NCBI RefSeq assembly: GCF_963675165.1
Contig: NC_087382.1
Location: 6,062,315-6,126,314 of the forward strand
DNA from: Halichondria panicea
Taxonomy: Eukaryota; Porifera; Demospongiae; Suberitida; Halichondriidae
DNA: 64,000 bases
Reading direction: 5' to 3'
The position numbers and the translations under genes are program-made. Under the pieces are notes generated by a model. The model worked only from the letters and a program-made list of their open reading frames with translations, did not search any database and was not told the origin of the DNA. Below, piece after piece: positions 21,245-34,700 of this stretch (its first letter is position 1; the number at the start of each line of letters is the position of its first letter).

Positions 21245-24200
21245 TCACACTTCATTGCGTATGGGGCCGATTTCTGTGTGTGTAACAACAGGATAACAGT
21301 TGGCTCTTTGAGGGGGAGGGGCTGGTCTTCTGTAGTCCTCTACGGTGAGGGGGGCTAGTACGTCCAGGGCAGGCTCTCTCAGCTGGTCCGGCCTTGTGGC
21401 TGGTCTGATAATGGGAGGAGTGATGTAACGATCAGGGTCAGCTGCTTTTACTGCTTCATCAGTGTAAAGTGGTGTGCCCACAATGTCTATTTGCTCAGCT
21501 ATAAATCGTTCATTGTCATCGTTATCAATTTCAAACTGATGCATTGCCATGGTATTGTTAGGTTCTCGGTTCTTTTTGTATGCAACTTCACCAGTTGTCA
21601 AGTTTTTTGCAACTTGCTTTATCTTGAGCCATGTTTTAGTCTTCTTTAGTATGAAGTGGTGGAAATGGTAGCTGATTATTGTCACAAAGAGAATGAAAGC
21701 TATGGACATTGAAACAATGGTCAGTGTTTCTTGCTGTTGGTGTGTTTCAACAATGTATGAAGTGCCAATAGATAGAATGCCGAGATTAAGCAGAAATATT
21801 ATTTCTAGATATTTGTTAAATTGGCTTTTGTGCACTCCGTTGGTCAATGTTATCAGTCCGAATGCAATACACCCTGATGATAGAACTGGTAGAAAAGTGT
21901 TTGGAGCCATGGCAACTACTAGATTATGAGCAATCAGAGCAAAGAGGAGCAGTCCCACCCAATAGCGATGCTTAGGAGTGAATGGAGCATGGTATGCGTC
22001 CATGAAGCCAATGTACTTTGTGTTCTTGGTCCATATCATAATCTTGGAACAGCGTGGAAACCATTGTCCAAAAAAGAGCAATACAGTGAACAATCCACCG
22101 GCAATGAGGATTATGGCTGCAGCAACAAAGTGTGGAATGTGATTGGGAGTAAAGTATGGTACATTGCTGTCAAACAACCAAACAGTCTTGGTTGAACCAT
22201 CGGAATATTCCAAGACCCTGTTTTGTAGTGCAGCAACGATAAACCGTAACAATTTTGAATAAGAGAGTAAAACGAGTTTGCCTAGGGCAGCAACTGGGTT
22301 CCTGTTGGAGAGGAGCTTTGAAAATGAGTCAGAGTACATGCTCAAAATGATTATTAAGAATACTAGAAGAAACAAGTAAGCAGGAAAGACAAGTTGAAGA
22401 AGCACTTTTGATTGAGAGTTCATTCCATCGTAAAAGCATGTCTCGATTCCCAGGTCAAGATTCACCCATGATATGAAAACTGTTACAAAGTTGTTTAGTT
22501 TAGGAAAGAAAATTGCTCTATTAGCAGCTACTATGTTGGCGTAAAATATGAGGCCATGAATACTTCCAGTTGCTATAGTGATGTTGAGCACGAGAATTAA
22601 AGCAACTAGCAATATCCCAGCAAGCGCAAATGGTACTAGTAGAAGAAGGAAAAGATTAGAGCATTCTTTACAGTTTGATGTAGCCAACATAACACTGAGT
22701 CCTGATTCACATTCTCCACACAAGACACCACTTCGATTATAGGCACACTGTTTGTCAGGGCTACTTAGACTGATGTTGACTGGTTTTTCTACACAATAGT
22801 CAAATGTGCAGTTACTAACAACATACCCTACTGTTCCTGTTGTGGTATTTATGAATTCTATCCATATGTTGTTATTACTTTCCAGCTTTAAGGTTCCGTA
22901 TTTCTCAGAACAGTTTGTTATCTGATATTGTTGCAAGTCTGGATCACAGTCACACTTGCACTCAGTATCGGACTGAATAGGTTTCAGTCCAATAGGGCAT
23001 GTGCAGGGTTGAAAAGAAATATTGATAAGTTGTCTTGAAATTCCCAAATTAATGCATGGACCCTCAGCATAGAGTTCCACTTGAGCAGAGCTGTCTTGTG
23101 AGAATACATTGTACTCTAATTCTGTGCACTGATTGACAACTTCTTGTTTTGTCTGTCCTTCTTTAAGACGATCAAATCCACTCTCACTGACAACAGAACT
23201 GCGAATTGTTGCATTCATTGGATTTCCAACTTGGTCAACAGCCATAACACTGATTTTAAATGTGTGTCCCTTTTTTGGAGAAACATAGTCACTTTGTGAA
23301 TAGTTACAAAACATCACCTGCAGGGGCCTAGAGGAAATTGATAATTCGGTGGAGGATTTCATGGTGTTATTTATGTAGTCCAATCCAGATCCATTTGAAG
23401 AAATTTCATATTCAGCATTTTGACTTATTTTACACCTATCCAACAGACCTCCGTAGATGTCTGCTCCTGATTGGATAGCCGTGTTGTTAGTCATGAATGT
23501 GTTGATATAGTTCGGATTATTGTTGTCCTCCTCATACAGTTTAATTGTTTGAATGAAGCAGTCAGCAAAAATGGTGCGAGTATCATCATCTTCTGTGACC
23601 ACTCCTCCACACGCACTCCTCTGTGTGTCATCTGCCACAAAGATCCCCCCTCCGTATTGAGCCAAGTTGTTGTTAATCGTTAACTTGACATACATACCAG
23701 TTCTTTTAAATAGGTACAGTTTCGAACTTTGCTGTAGATAAACTCCACCTCCACTAGCTTTAGCTGTATTTGAATCAATGTGAATGAGTAAATTTAATAG
23801 TTGAAGATACTGCATGTATACCCCCACCATTCTCAGCAATGTTGTGAGCAATCTCACTCAGTTTATTTGGAGGAAGTGGATCACCATATGCATCTACCAT
23901 CTGCACTGATTGGAATTCAACTCTGCTAGAATATGCATAAATCCCTCCACCATTCTGTGCTGTGTTTTGATATATCTTTATTGGCTTATTTACAAAGAGT
24001 GTACTCTCTCTCAGAAATATTCCTCCTCCAAAGGTAGCCGTGTTGTTGTTGATGATAACTCCTTCTGTGTTAACGTATACTTCACTCTGGACAATGCTGA
24101 TGGCTCCTCCCAGCATACCACGATTGTTACTGAGTGTCGTAGGTCCAATAAACTCGATTCGACTATTGAAAGCATAAATGGGACCATTGTTGCTGACAAT

Positions 24201-25550
24201 ATTAATTCCAGTGAATGTTACATTTGATTGCGAAATGTTCAAACTGCGTATGTTGTTAGTAATGTTAGTGTTGTTGATGATCAAGGTGGAAGATTGGAAG
24301 ACATCAATTACCCCACCTTCATTAGCAACGTTGTTTTTAAGCTCACTGTCGGAGATGGAAACAGTACCTGAGTAAACACTGATCGCTCCACCATAGTCAG
24401 CTCTGTTGTTTGTCAGCTCACTGTTGGAGATGGACAAATTACCTGAGTCAACACTAATCGCTCCACCCTCATTAGCAACATTGTTTGTCAGCGTACTGTC
24501 GGAGATAAATACACTGCCTGAGTAAACAATATAAATCACTCCACCATAATAGTTAGCACTGTTGTTTGTCAGCTCACTGTTGAAGATGGACACATTGCCT
24601 GAGACAACATTAATCGCTCCACCACTATTGGTAGTTGCACTGTTGTTTGTCAGCATACAGCCGGAGATGGATACACTGCCTGAGTAAACACTGATCGCTC
24701 CGCCGCCGCTGTCGGCACTGTTGTTTGTCAGCTCACTGTCGGAGATGATTACACTGCTTGAAACAGCAGTGATGGCTCCACCATACTGAGAAACTTTGTT
24801 ATTTGTAAAGTTACACCAAGTGATTACTACAGTACCAGATACCACTTTTAATGCTCCTCCGTTCCTAGCACTGTTATAGTTGAACTTTGTGTTGTTGATC
24901 AGTGTGTTGTTTAAATCAATGTCAACTGCACCTCCATCATTTCTAGTGAACTCGCTATTTGTTATGTACACATCATCAACCTCAATGTGCAGTGCCCGAC
25001 CGGTGTTGTTCATAAAGAGAGTGTTCTCAATTGTTGCAGTTTGAGTATTAGCAATCTTAACAACACAGGTTTCCACCTGATTGAGTAATTTAAAGTCCGA
25101 AAAGTAGCAGTCTTTGATATAGATATCATGGGCACTGTCAATGATGATCAAACTTTGATCAAAGTTTTGTCGTCCAATATTCCCTCCAACGAAACCCAAG
25201 TCTTCAATGCTCAATTCAGTAATACTAACAAAACGTATCGCACCATTGCTATGAAATCCAATTACAGTTGTACTTGTATTCTGGCCAGTGATTTGCACAT
25301 GTGAGAAGTTACAAATCAGTAACTGCTCAGTTAGCACATGATCTCCAGGTAGAAAGCTCAAGGTGAGATTGTCTCCATCAGATAACAGGTCTGTTTGAAC
25401 AAGCTGCTCGAGAGCGAAACAGGTTCCATTTCGATACCCATTACACAAGTCAGTTGAATCCACTGGCACAATGTGATAGTGCTCACTCCTGGTAACAGTA
25501 GCTAGGGTCAGTGGCAGTACTAACCAGCTGAGAATATTTCTAGACAGCAT
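21245..25550 (-). pseudogene. Second PMP-like beta-helix membrane gene, one frameshift
   Basis: A tandem paralogue of the gene at 12893-17800, same strand, starting MLSRNILSWLVLPL (25548-25550). It has a signal peptide, a beta-helix with only about 6 of the near-identical coils, the same cysteine-rich linker, 7-9 membrane segments and a cytoplasmic tail. The C-terminal half is very close to the first copy. The frame breaks at about 23785-23800: the first part ends STIKFTHSH and the rest resumes at HIDSNTAKASGGGVYL. Alignment to the first copy implies a net 8-bp deletion. Without it the protein would be about 1,430 residues. Either a recent pseudogene, a polymorphic null allele or an assembly error; the rest of the frame is undamaged, so any loss is recent. 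Confidence 0.8.
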
Positions 25551-25609
25551 ATCCATCTGCATGAGGTGCATGTATAAAGGATTGTTAGCATGGTGAAGCG
25601 AAATAGTAG

Positions 25610-25660
25610 ACTCACAATCCGCCACTGTTGCACGGCGAACAACTGTGGCGGCTTATGAGT
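25610..25660. repeat. Hairpin just upstream of the second PMP-like gene
   Basis: Arms ACTCACAATCCGCCACTGTT and its imperfect complement surround TGCACGGC. The same core (TGTTGCACGGC) and outer ACTCGCAAGCCGC sequence occur in the hairpin at 57462-57514, so this is a small dispersed foldback. Confidence 0.6.
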
Positions 25661-26619
25661 ATAGCGAAATAGCTGCATGAGCTAGTATACATTGCATGCC
25701 CTATACGTCTCTATACTGCATGCATATAATCTTCAACTCACTTGCTAATTGATGCTGCATGCACTATCAGTTTTTGCTTCACTAAACTTTTTCAATTAAG
25801 TGCTTCCTTTATATTCAACTAATCTGTAATCAGCTGTTGCGAGTATCCTGTTTTAGAAACTCCCACATTATGATATATGATATTATGCGTGTTTGGGATC
25901 ATACCATATTTAGTAAAAACAATGACATGCATAATTATAATTATGCATGCATGTCATTGCAGTTGGACTGTTTTGACCTGATCAAGCATCAAAGCATCTA
26001 TGCATGTACCTCCATTCTGTTCAGTATAACACATCACATGATGGCATGCATGGACTCAAGCACCAGGTCCTCTGTGTGCTCCCCTGGTGAGTATACATAT
26101 ACAGACCCCCAGTGGCTGCATGTATATATATCACAATACTATGCATTAATCATGGCTGGAAGAGCCTGAGAAATAGATAACATTCTTTCTACCTGCATGT
26201 GAGGCCTTTTGACCCTATCTTAATACGTACCATATAATGTATATACATGTATGATTGGCCTATAGCGGGTAAAAATACTATAGATAGGTGCATTGCTTTT
26301 TCTCCCGTTTATAGTCTTGTTATCCCTTGTAGTTTCATTCCAATATTCTACTATACGTGCAGCGTAGCAACATATCTGTTGTTGTAAAGATTCTGCATTT
26401 GTGCTGCTTTGATCAGGTGTACATGTGCATGTGTTGATGCTGTGCTATGGCTTTTATTGCATAGTCAAAACTCATGGTGATGCATGTGCACATACTGAAC
26501 TATAATACTAATTGAAGCCACATGCATGCACGTCTGCACTGCTGTTAAAATAATTAAATGCACATTTTTGCGTCAGTTCTGATTTCCGTAAAGTTTTGCA
26601 TCAAAATTTACACGGTGTG

Positions 26620-26621
<2 letters not shown>

Positions 26622-26695
<74 letters not shown>
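26622..26695. repeat. (TG)n microsatellite
   Basis: About 37 uninterrupted TG units. Confidence 0.95.
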
Positions 26696-26696
<1 letters not shown>

Positions 26697-28454
26697 ATGT
26701 GACTGTGCGCGTTACAGTGATGGGGCATAATAGAACCTCTCTTAGCACAAAAACATATTGGCATTGCCATGCAGGTAGAAATAAGTGCTATTCAAATCCT
26801 CTGTATAGTTCAATGACAAAGAGCTAGTACCAATAATTGTACCAATAATTATTTGGCGGTTGAGAATGAATGTAATTGGTGTTTTAATTTGGCGTCTCAT
26901 GCAGGCGTTACTATGCAAAGGACGTTGTGTCCACTGGAAAACTTTAATTTGACGGTTTTTAATTTGGCGATCTACGGTAAAATTCACCAAATCACCACAA
27001 ATTAAAAAACTCATTAAAATTATGTCCAGTTATGCGGTGGTGTTTACATGCAGTTTTAGGCCACAAGTCGACATAACTGGCCATGCGTGTTAAGCTGCGT
27101 GGATTATTCATTATTAATTCTCCCGGGCCCGGGCCCTTCTATATCGCTGCCACACTTGTAGTGGTGTCACTGCATGTGATATTGTATAGCATCAACGTCA
27201 TGTGGATTCATGCACTGTCAGCAATCCACTAATTAACATCTCCATTGCCTGGCAATTATGATGGTGCATGTCTATATACTTGGCTGGCGTGCGACTTACG
27301 GTTCATATTTATTCCATTCATTATTTATTTCAAAGAGCATAGCATACAAAAGATATGGGTACCCCCTCCGATTTCAACGAAACTTGTCATAATTATACAT
27401 ACCTTACACACCCAATTTAGATCCATAATTATGTCGGTGACCCACTTACGATTTATAACTTCTGCTGCGTGCGATAATGGTTTGCTAAGTAAGCCTCTGC
27501 ATGGCCTAAAACTGCATGCATGCATGGTTTCCTACAGCAGGAATAATTATTGTTTACTTCAGTGATGTGCCCAAGCATTTTAAGCATTGCATCCTCAATC
27601 TCAATCCAATACACAAATTTGCCTCTTTCATACATGTATAGCCTAATATATGCTAATATGGTAAAAGTATATTAACCCTATAGTCTATAAGATTTTTTGT
27701 TTATATAATTATATCACAAGTCCTTAATTTACATTTCCTGCATAGTGTATGTGCATGGTTGTTGGTTCCATGCAGAGTTTTTTTGAAGTGTGTTTTAACA
27801 CTTCCCTCGTGTACATGCACAGTGTGGCTTCCTTTGTGTGTATGTCTTCTGATGGAGGAAACGTTAGAGATGAATAAACACATCCTGGATGCTAAATTTC
27901 CCTTCTTTATTTAATTGCTCATTTGTATATGTACACTGTGTAAACAACTTGCATGGTGACAAATTCGTATAATTATAGTTTTATATGACATTCCCATTTC
28001 GATAGTGCACTCCCTACACCAAGATGTCAATCGAAGAACAGCGTTCTCTCGTTTGCATAAGTTCCTCGAGTTGAAGTTCTACTCTGAGACGTATTATGGT
28101 ACTCATGCATTACCAAAGTGACCAGAACTCAGTGCATGCTCACTCTGTCCACAAACACTATAATTATGTGCAGTACTCTTACTCAAAGACAAGCTGCATG
28201 CATGGCTGCCTTCCAGTATATGAACAGGCACACACACACATAGGCACACTATACATGCACACATGCACATCAAACTAAATATGCAGCACACATCTCATCC
28301 ATCTATATACATGTACAAACAAAAGCGATTTTTTAGCTTGAGCAAATAATCGTAGCACTTTAGCAGTTATCAATGAATTCCCGTTAGAACCTCTCGCTTT
28401 TAAGACTTTGCCAGTGCAGTTATATTTCTGTTCTCACACCTCTCAAACCTCCCA

Positions 28455-28518
28455 CACATACACAGGCCAGACACGGTTGACAATTATATAGGTCAACCTT
28501 GTCTGGCCTGTGTATGTG
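28455..28518. repeat. Hairpin
   Basis: Arms ACATACACAGGCCAGACACG and its complement, with one or two mismatches, separated by about 18 bp. A second small hairpin (CATAGATACTATC) follows at 28571-28612. Confidence 0.7.
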
Positions 28519-28916
28519 AATGGTTCTCGGACGACTGTCCAATAGGGACTCGTTCCTCCGAAGACCATTTGTATCAACCATAGATACTATCAATTTATAG
28601 TATCTATGTATCAACACTCCTAGCCGGAGGTTCTACCTGGACTTCAAAAGAAGAAATGTGAGAACATTATGCATGTACTTGTGTAGTGCTATAACTACTA
28701 TAATCATTTTGTTTTGCACTCTTTTTCCTGTAGCATGTCATGATCATACATGGTATGTATAGTGAACTCGTGCTCGGAAATGTGAATAACACTGATATGG
28801 TGGATTTGGTCACCCTCTACAGTGAGTGCATGTATGGCTTGTTTGCATAGGTGGAATGCTAGGGAGAATTTGAAGCTTCTTGGTGTGGCTAGATAGTTGG
28901 CAGTGGTGTGTACATG

Positions 28917-29053
28917 CAGGGTTTTGCAGAATCTTTGCAATACATCCACAAAACGTTGAGTGTTCCTTATATGGTTATCTGTGTATATGACACCACAATT
29001 AATGTGATATCCATATAAGGAACGCTCTACGCCAAAGATTCTGCAAAACCCTG
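28917..29053. mobile_element. Foldback MITE
   Basis: Outer arms CAGGGTTTTGCAGAATCTTTG and inner arms TTCCTTATATGG are matched by complementary copies on the right, around a loop at about 28975-29010. About 137 bp. No target duplication identified. Confidence 0.6.
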
Positions 29054-29192
29054 TGTACCTTCACAGCTTTATGTGGTGTGCTATGTTGTGACCACATTCT
29101 GTTAGACAACCACTGAAGACATAATTATATCAATTAACTGTGACAGTCGGTTTCCTGTAAGTTTCCAGCTGTAATATTATACTGCTCAAGTG

Positions 29193-29880
29193 ACTGAAGA
29201 CTACAGCTGCAACATACGCTGCTGCACCGTATGTATGGCTGCACTGACCCACTGCATGTATCATCAACACACACAATGTCAACCTGCTCTGCTGTGGTGG
29301 TGGTCTCACTGCTTGTGCAGGAACGAGTGTGGTACCTAACTGGGCGTGGCCCGGCCAACAGGACATTGTCACAGGATTTGTATCTCAGTGCAGCCCAATC
29401 AGCTAGCTATAGGTTGCAGTATTTCTAAGATAACAATAATTTTTTTTATTCACAACTCAAATACCAATATTCGTAACCGGTTCACAATTCTTTGTATACC
29501 GTATAGCAGATAATTTTCAGGGAACAAAATATTCGTGGTTCAGCAATATTGAGACATTTCGTGGATAATATTTTCGTGGTACCCACCTACACCTTACCAA
29601 TTGCTATTAATTAACTGTTGACTCAACAAAATTATTACGATTATGTATATAATTATGTACAGTGTTTAATATAACAACAGGAGTTTATGAGCAAGCATAA
29701 TTTTGCGAATTGTTAGAAATCAACACACAGTGGTGCATGTTTGTTCGTGCACTTCAGAGGATAATTTGGTTCTTGTAGTTGTTGGAGAGGTCTTTGTGAG
29801 GCAGCACTATTGAGTTGAGCACCATTCTCTCAGAGTGGACACTCACACCTTCACCTGTGGTATGGTGGAAGTAGCTACAG
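29193..29880 (+). pseudogene. 3' remnant of the sushi/Cys-rich gene copy
   Basis: 29193-29336 matches 3224-3354, the end of the cysteine-ladder exon (GGAACGAGTGTGGTACC), with a 16-bp insertion and other indels. 29590-29605 matches the start of the 3' flank (ATTAATTAACTGTTGA), and 29762-29875 matches 3566-3663. Between the first two blocks is an insert at 29337-29575 bounded by GTGGTACC on both sides, containing a decayed CCGTATAGCGGG-type MITE end at 29497. It is probably the missing 3' end of the pseudogene that stops at 12653. Confidence 0.7.
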
Positions 29881-29895
29881 TTAATATTAACTTAT

Positions 29896-31790
29896 TATGC
29901 CTCGGTGCGCATGCGCAAGCGAGGTATACGGTAGTGTGTTTGTGTGTGTGTGTGTGTGTTTGTGTAGACTGCTACAGCTGCTCAAGGATCAATGAAGTGA
30001 AAGTAAGAGTTTCTATAGGCTTCTAGTCATGTTTTCTTGGATTTTAATTCGTGGATTTGCAAAATAATGCTTCGTTCTCGAGTTATGCCTAGTTTTGCTT
30101 ACTTGGAATGCCATTACAGCCTTTCATGTTTGAATACTATAGCTATACATGCAGTTGTATATTTGTTATATATGATACTGGGGTGCTTTCATATTATTAT
30201 AGTGAACGTAGCGTTGGCTATACCCACGTATGTTATAATTATGGAGTTAACAAAAGCTGTAGCCATGCTGGACATAAAGTCAAAGAAGGTGGGCATTACA
30301 ATAAACATACAACGTAGCTAGAATATCATCCAGGGCACCGGCCTTTAGAATATTGATGAATGCCACACATGAATGGAGGATACATTTTAAACTGTAATTC
30401 TAATGTAAGTGTCAGAGCTTACAAGGAAGCGTGAGTTGACTGTGCATTAGCATTTCAGACAAACAAAACCTAAGAGTACATTGTAGACCAAGAGGACAAT
30501 CTTATAATCATGAGAGTACATAAATGAACTTGGAATTTGGATATCTCAATAGAGCAAAAACTTCCCTATTTTTATTTTACTCTGCAGAGCATGGTGTCTC
30601 CCTACTAACTTACCTAGTATAGTGATGCTGGGGTTGAGTCGTCCCTCCTGATTGAATAGACTCTCGCTCTGCACACTGGCCAGAGGGTCATTAGGGTTTG
30701 GATCACAGGGGTACCCCTCGACACGAGACCACTCCCCCAACACACAGTTCCACCCAACCACACTGTGCAACACGCAACTGTGGTCCTGCAGAGGAGGGGA
30801 TCGTGCGGTTACTTTGAGCTTTACATGCATAACAGTACATGCATGGTGCTGACTACAGTGAGAGCTTGAGGCCTGGCTGTAGTATAGACTAAGAGAAGGG
30901 GGACTTGCTTATAAAGTGTCAAATACAGGCTTCACTGTACAAGGAAGACTGTAATTAACTAGTGTTCAAGCTGGCGCTGTGCTAATACCTCTCGCCATGG
31001 TTTTGCTTTCGCTGAAAAGTATTAGAGTGTTATATTAGTTTCTATAATGAATTTTATATTAAAGTTAGCTTATCTATATAAAGTCACTGAGAAGAAAAGA
31101 CTTATTTATATGCATCTATTGTTGTATTATGTGGCTTACTAGGATCTCAAGAAAGAAGAAAATTGATTCTTCCAGGATCTGTAGTTCAGTGTATATAATA
31201 TCTAAGAAGAAAAGACCTGTGTACATGCATATTGTTATCTATATTGTTATATGGTAGTGATTTGTGGCTTACCAGGCCTTCAAGACAAAGATGATTCTGC
31301 CAGGAGGATCTGGATCTGGATCTTGGATATTATTTCTCACACATGGGGATTGAGCGCGCATGCGCATTACATCCACAGGAATAATTAAAGGGTGTGTCCA
31401 AAGAGATCAATTTCACAAATGGCTACTTAGCTAGCTGTTTTAACAGATATTTTCTGAATATTGTAGCTAACAAAAAGCTAGCGCTTTAGTGCAAGGCTAA
31501 CTCATATGTTGAATAGAAAGTTTGTGCAGACAGATGATGCTATGAAAGATTCTGAAGAGACTGCAACAGCCTTCAATGTGAGTCAAACTAGCCATAACTC
31601 GAGAAAGAAGCTTTAGTTTGCTAATCCACGAATCAAAATCCAAGAGAACGTGGCTAGAAGCCTATAGAAGCTGTTAGTTTTCGTCGCATTGCAACCGTTG
31701 AGCAGTTACTGCTGGAATACACACACAGACACACACACACACAGTCAGCTTTACCGTATCCCTCCTGCGGCTACGCCTCGAGGCATAATT
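29896..31790. repeat. Inverted pair of a dispersed repeat flanking the last visible GMPPA exon
   Basis: Left copy about 29896-30080 (CCTCGGTGCGCATGCGCAAG, CTGCTCAAGGATCAATGA, TAGGCTTCTAG). Right copy about 31556-31790 is its diverged reverse complement. Between them lie an authentic GMPPA exon (30614-30785) and two direct copies of a roughly 115-bp unit (31082-31320). They look like two independent insertions in opposite orientation rather than one transposon. Confidence 0.55.
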
Positions 31791-34700
31791 AGTCAATACA
31801 AGAATGAAAACTAGGAAATACAAAAAAGTTGACACACATTTGCTACATGTACATCATGTATATCTGTGAGATAATTAATTTATGCACGAGACACTCAAAC
31901 ACGTAACTATCCCGAACCTGAATCTCTGCCCTGTCCAGGACAATGGCCTCCTTCACCCTAGCCCCAGGACCAATGTTGACTCCAGCTCCCACGTAGACGT
32001 TAGGACCCAGCTGTTGAGGGGGGGGGGGGGGGGAACAGGTGTAAATATGGATAACTAACTTTGCTTTTTGTGTAAAGCATGATGTGGCACATTGCTACGA
32101 TTTGAAAAGCTTATTATACACGTACAGTATTAATGCACACTTAAAAGCTTATTTTGCTTGCCTGCATGTATGCCACGTTACTATGCATGTGTACATGGCC
32201 AATCTGTATAGTACTGTCATCTAGTGGGGGGTGGGGAGCAGGAGTGAACCTTCCCCCTCAAAATGCTCAGCTCCCCCCCCCCCCAAACGTTGTAGAATAA
32301 CGAATTATCACATTAGTACTGTCTATGATGTGTAACTATAGGTCTACTGTGATGCACCAGCATGTAATAGAGGATGTGGTCAACAAATTCCGGCCAGGTC
32401 TCACATTTGCAGCCTTAAAACATCAACAAATGAGTGAGGTTTGTCTAAATAGAAGAACTAAAAGAGAGAACCATAAGTGTTGTTGTGACAAGAATTCAGT
32501 GTACACCAAGTTTGGAGATCGAGCTCCCAACTGCTACAGCTAAATCCTCCCCATGCACTCAATGATCAAACTGTCTCAAGAATAACTTCTACGAGGGGAA
32601 AGCTCAATGTGGTTGTCAGATTGAGATATTAATTATCGTCCAACATTTAATCCGTGAAACAGATATCAATTTGGTGTGGCCTTATTACATGTGTACAGTT
32701 TAGTCTAACCACATAATCCACAACAACCATGCAGATAATAATTATTTATGACAAGTATTTGGCGTAGCTCCCCCCCTCCACACACAAGTCATGCATGGAG
32801 CCACACACACACTTACCGTGGCAGATCTGTCCACATTGGCTGTAGGATGAATTCTAACATCACCAATGATACATGGCCCCTCGTCAGAGCTCTGTTGTCT
32901 TGCCAACAGCTCCGGATGGTTCTCACTCATTAGAGACAGATAGAGACGATTGGCATAGATTGCAGAACTGAAAGAAAAAAGTGGGGGAAGTGTTAATACA
33001 GTGTAAAGGTAATGCAAATAATTATGTTCATGATGATAATGTCATTGTGTGTATAAAGCTATTGTTAAAGCTATTGCTAATAGCTAGTAGCTTTATGTTA
33101 TGTAGCTTGACACCTCCATCGAGGCATCAGCACCTGCGGTGCTTTCATTATGCACATTACTCGAGTGACATAATTACTATAGTATACTCTTTGTGCTATA
33201 TACCGTATTACTAAAACGTTTTGCGACATATGGAAAAATTGCGAGGGTCGATTAATTCGCAACAATAAAATCGCAAAACCTAAATTAGTACTGGTAAATC
33301 ACACGATCCTTGCCAGAACACAGTAGTTAGATCGCAACGGTCAAATTTTCTGCTGATTTGGCTTAATAGCAAAGGTTTTTAACCAGCAAAATATTCTAGG
33401 AATACGGTAGCACTACATGTACATCATACCCAGCGTTCTTGACCTGGCACCAGAATCCAGTCTTCATCTTGTAGACGAACAGCTCCCCAGTGCCGGCTAA
33501 TGGAGAGAGGAGGCTTCGCTCGAGGTCAATAGTGTCCCTTGCTTGCTCCGGACTGTGTGGGGGAGGAGAGGTGTGGTTTACCGCTTAATAACTACTAAGT
33601 AAATAGCGAGAAGGGGAAAAGTTGGGTTGGGTAAATACTAAAGATAAAGGTCAGGAACCCATGTCCCAAATAAAATTAACCTCTCCACAAAGGCCATCCA
33701 TACACGTGTATATAAATAACCAAAGCCCCAACTCAATAGAAACACGTAGAAACAATTATTATCAGGGCCACCTCAAAACACGTTTTTTAGCTGTGTACAT
33801 TTAGAGGTTCCACTGTGCAAATATGTACCTTCTACATGCAACAGCTGCAAACAGAAAGGTCTTGAAACAGTATACATGCACCTACATATTACACATTATG
33901 TACCACACATTTCAGCCTATGTCTGTGTCTTTTAGTAATTATGGGTACATGTACAACCTGTACACGCCACTGCGCACAGATCATAATAAACATTGTGATT
34001 ATCTGTGTACGTATATAGCTATCCTCCTCACATGAGCTCATTCTCGTGGTTGGCTTGGAACACTTTGCCCAGTTGGTCAAACACTGCCGGTGTGAAAATG
34101 TATGCCCCAGCATTCACTATACTGCTCACAAACGTCTCGGGCTTCTCAACATAGTGCAGCACCTGAGGGCAGAGAGGGCGAAGGCCCCGGGGCGTTGAAC
34201 AAGGTCAAACTTGTGCACGAAGCATGAACAACTTTTCTTAGAGTACGAAATTTGTCTAAAACCACATTATTTTTGGCCAATGAGGATAACACCAAAAGAA
34301 ACACGAGTCTCGCACTACATTCATAGCATACATTTTCAGACTCAATGGTTCTACTGTTCAGATCGAAGTACACACACATTAAACGACATACCTTTATAGC
34401 CTGTTTTGAAATGTACAACTGTATAGCTAGTATTCAAAGGCTCACACCAAAACAACAATGTGGGTATAGATCATATGAGTACGGATTAATCGTAGCCATG
34501 ATGACATGCAGTGTACCTGATGTGTGGCGGGGTCCTCTGCAATGCAGCCATAGTTGATTGCCTGACTCTCGTTAGCCTACAAAAATAACAATAATATCGA
34601 TCATCCTCCTCTAAAAAGTACGCAGGTACAACTTTATTCATACATTGTACATTTGTAAGAGTGGTTAATCTTAAATACTGTAGAACGACTTAAGAAAGAG

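Larger units (their letters stand above)
25551..29192. other. Intergenic region
   Basis: No supported gene. Contents: a hairpin at 25610-25660, a (TG)n tract at 26622-26695, foldbacks at 28455-28518, 28571-28612 and 28917-29053, and many ATGCATGC-rich patches. Open frames here are short and without recognisable motifs. Confidence 0.45.

Noticed and set aside
12893-25550. Bacterial contamination or recent transfer from Chlamydia-like bacteria, because of the Pmp-type repeats
   Set aside because: The C-terminus is a helical multi-pass domain and not an autotransporter barrel. There is no bacterial ribosome-binding site or operon, N-glycosylation sites are abundant, and the genes lie among spliced animal genes and share repeats with them.
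26558-26827. Cys-Val or Thr-His repeat frames
   Set aside because: Produced by the (TG)n microsatellite; no start context or conserved sequence.
29337-29575. A clean 8-bp-TSD hAT insertion
   Set aside because: GTGGTACC flanks both sides, but no inverted ends are present and the second copy overlaps a MITE end, so the apparent duplication may be coincidental.
29896-31790. A single 1.9-kb transposon carrying a GMPPA exon
   Set aside because: The exon fits the host gene in phase and sequence; the arms are diverged and more likely independent opposite insertions.
32325-32543. Short plus-strand open frame in a GMPPA intron
   Set aside because: No motif, no splice context, and antisense to a well-supported gene.
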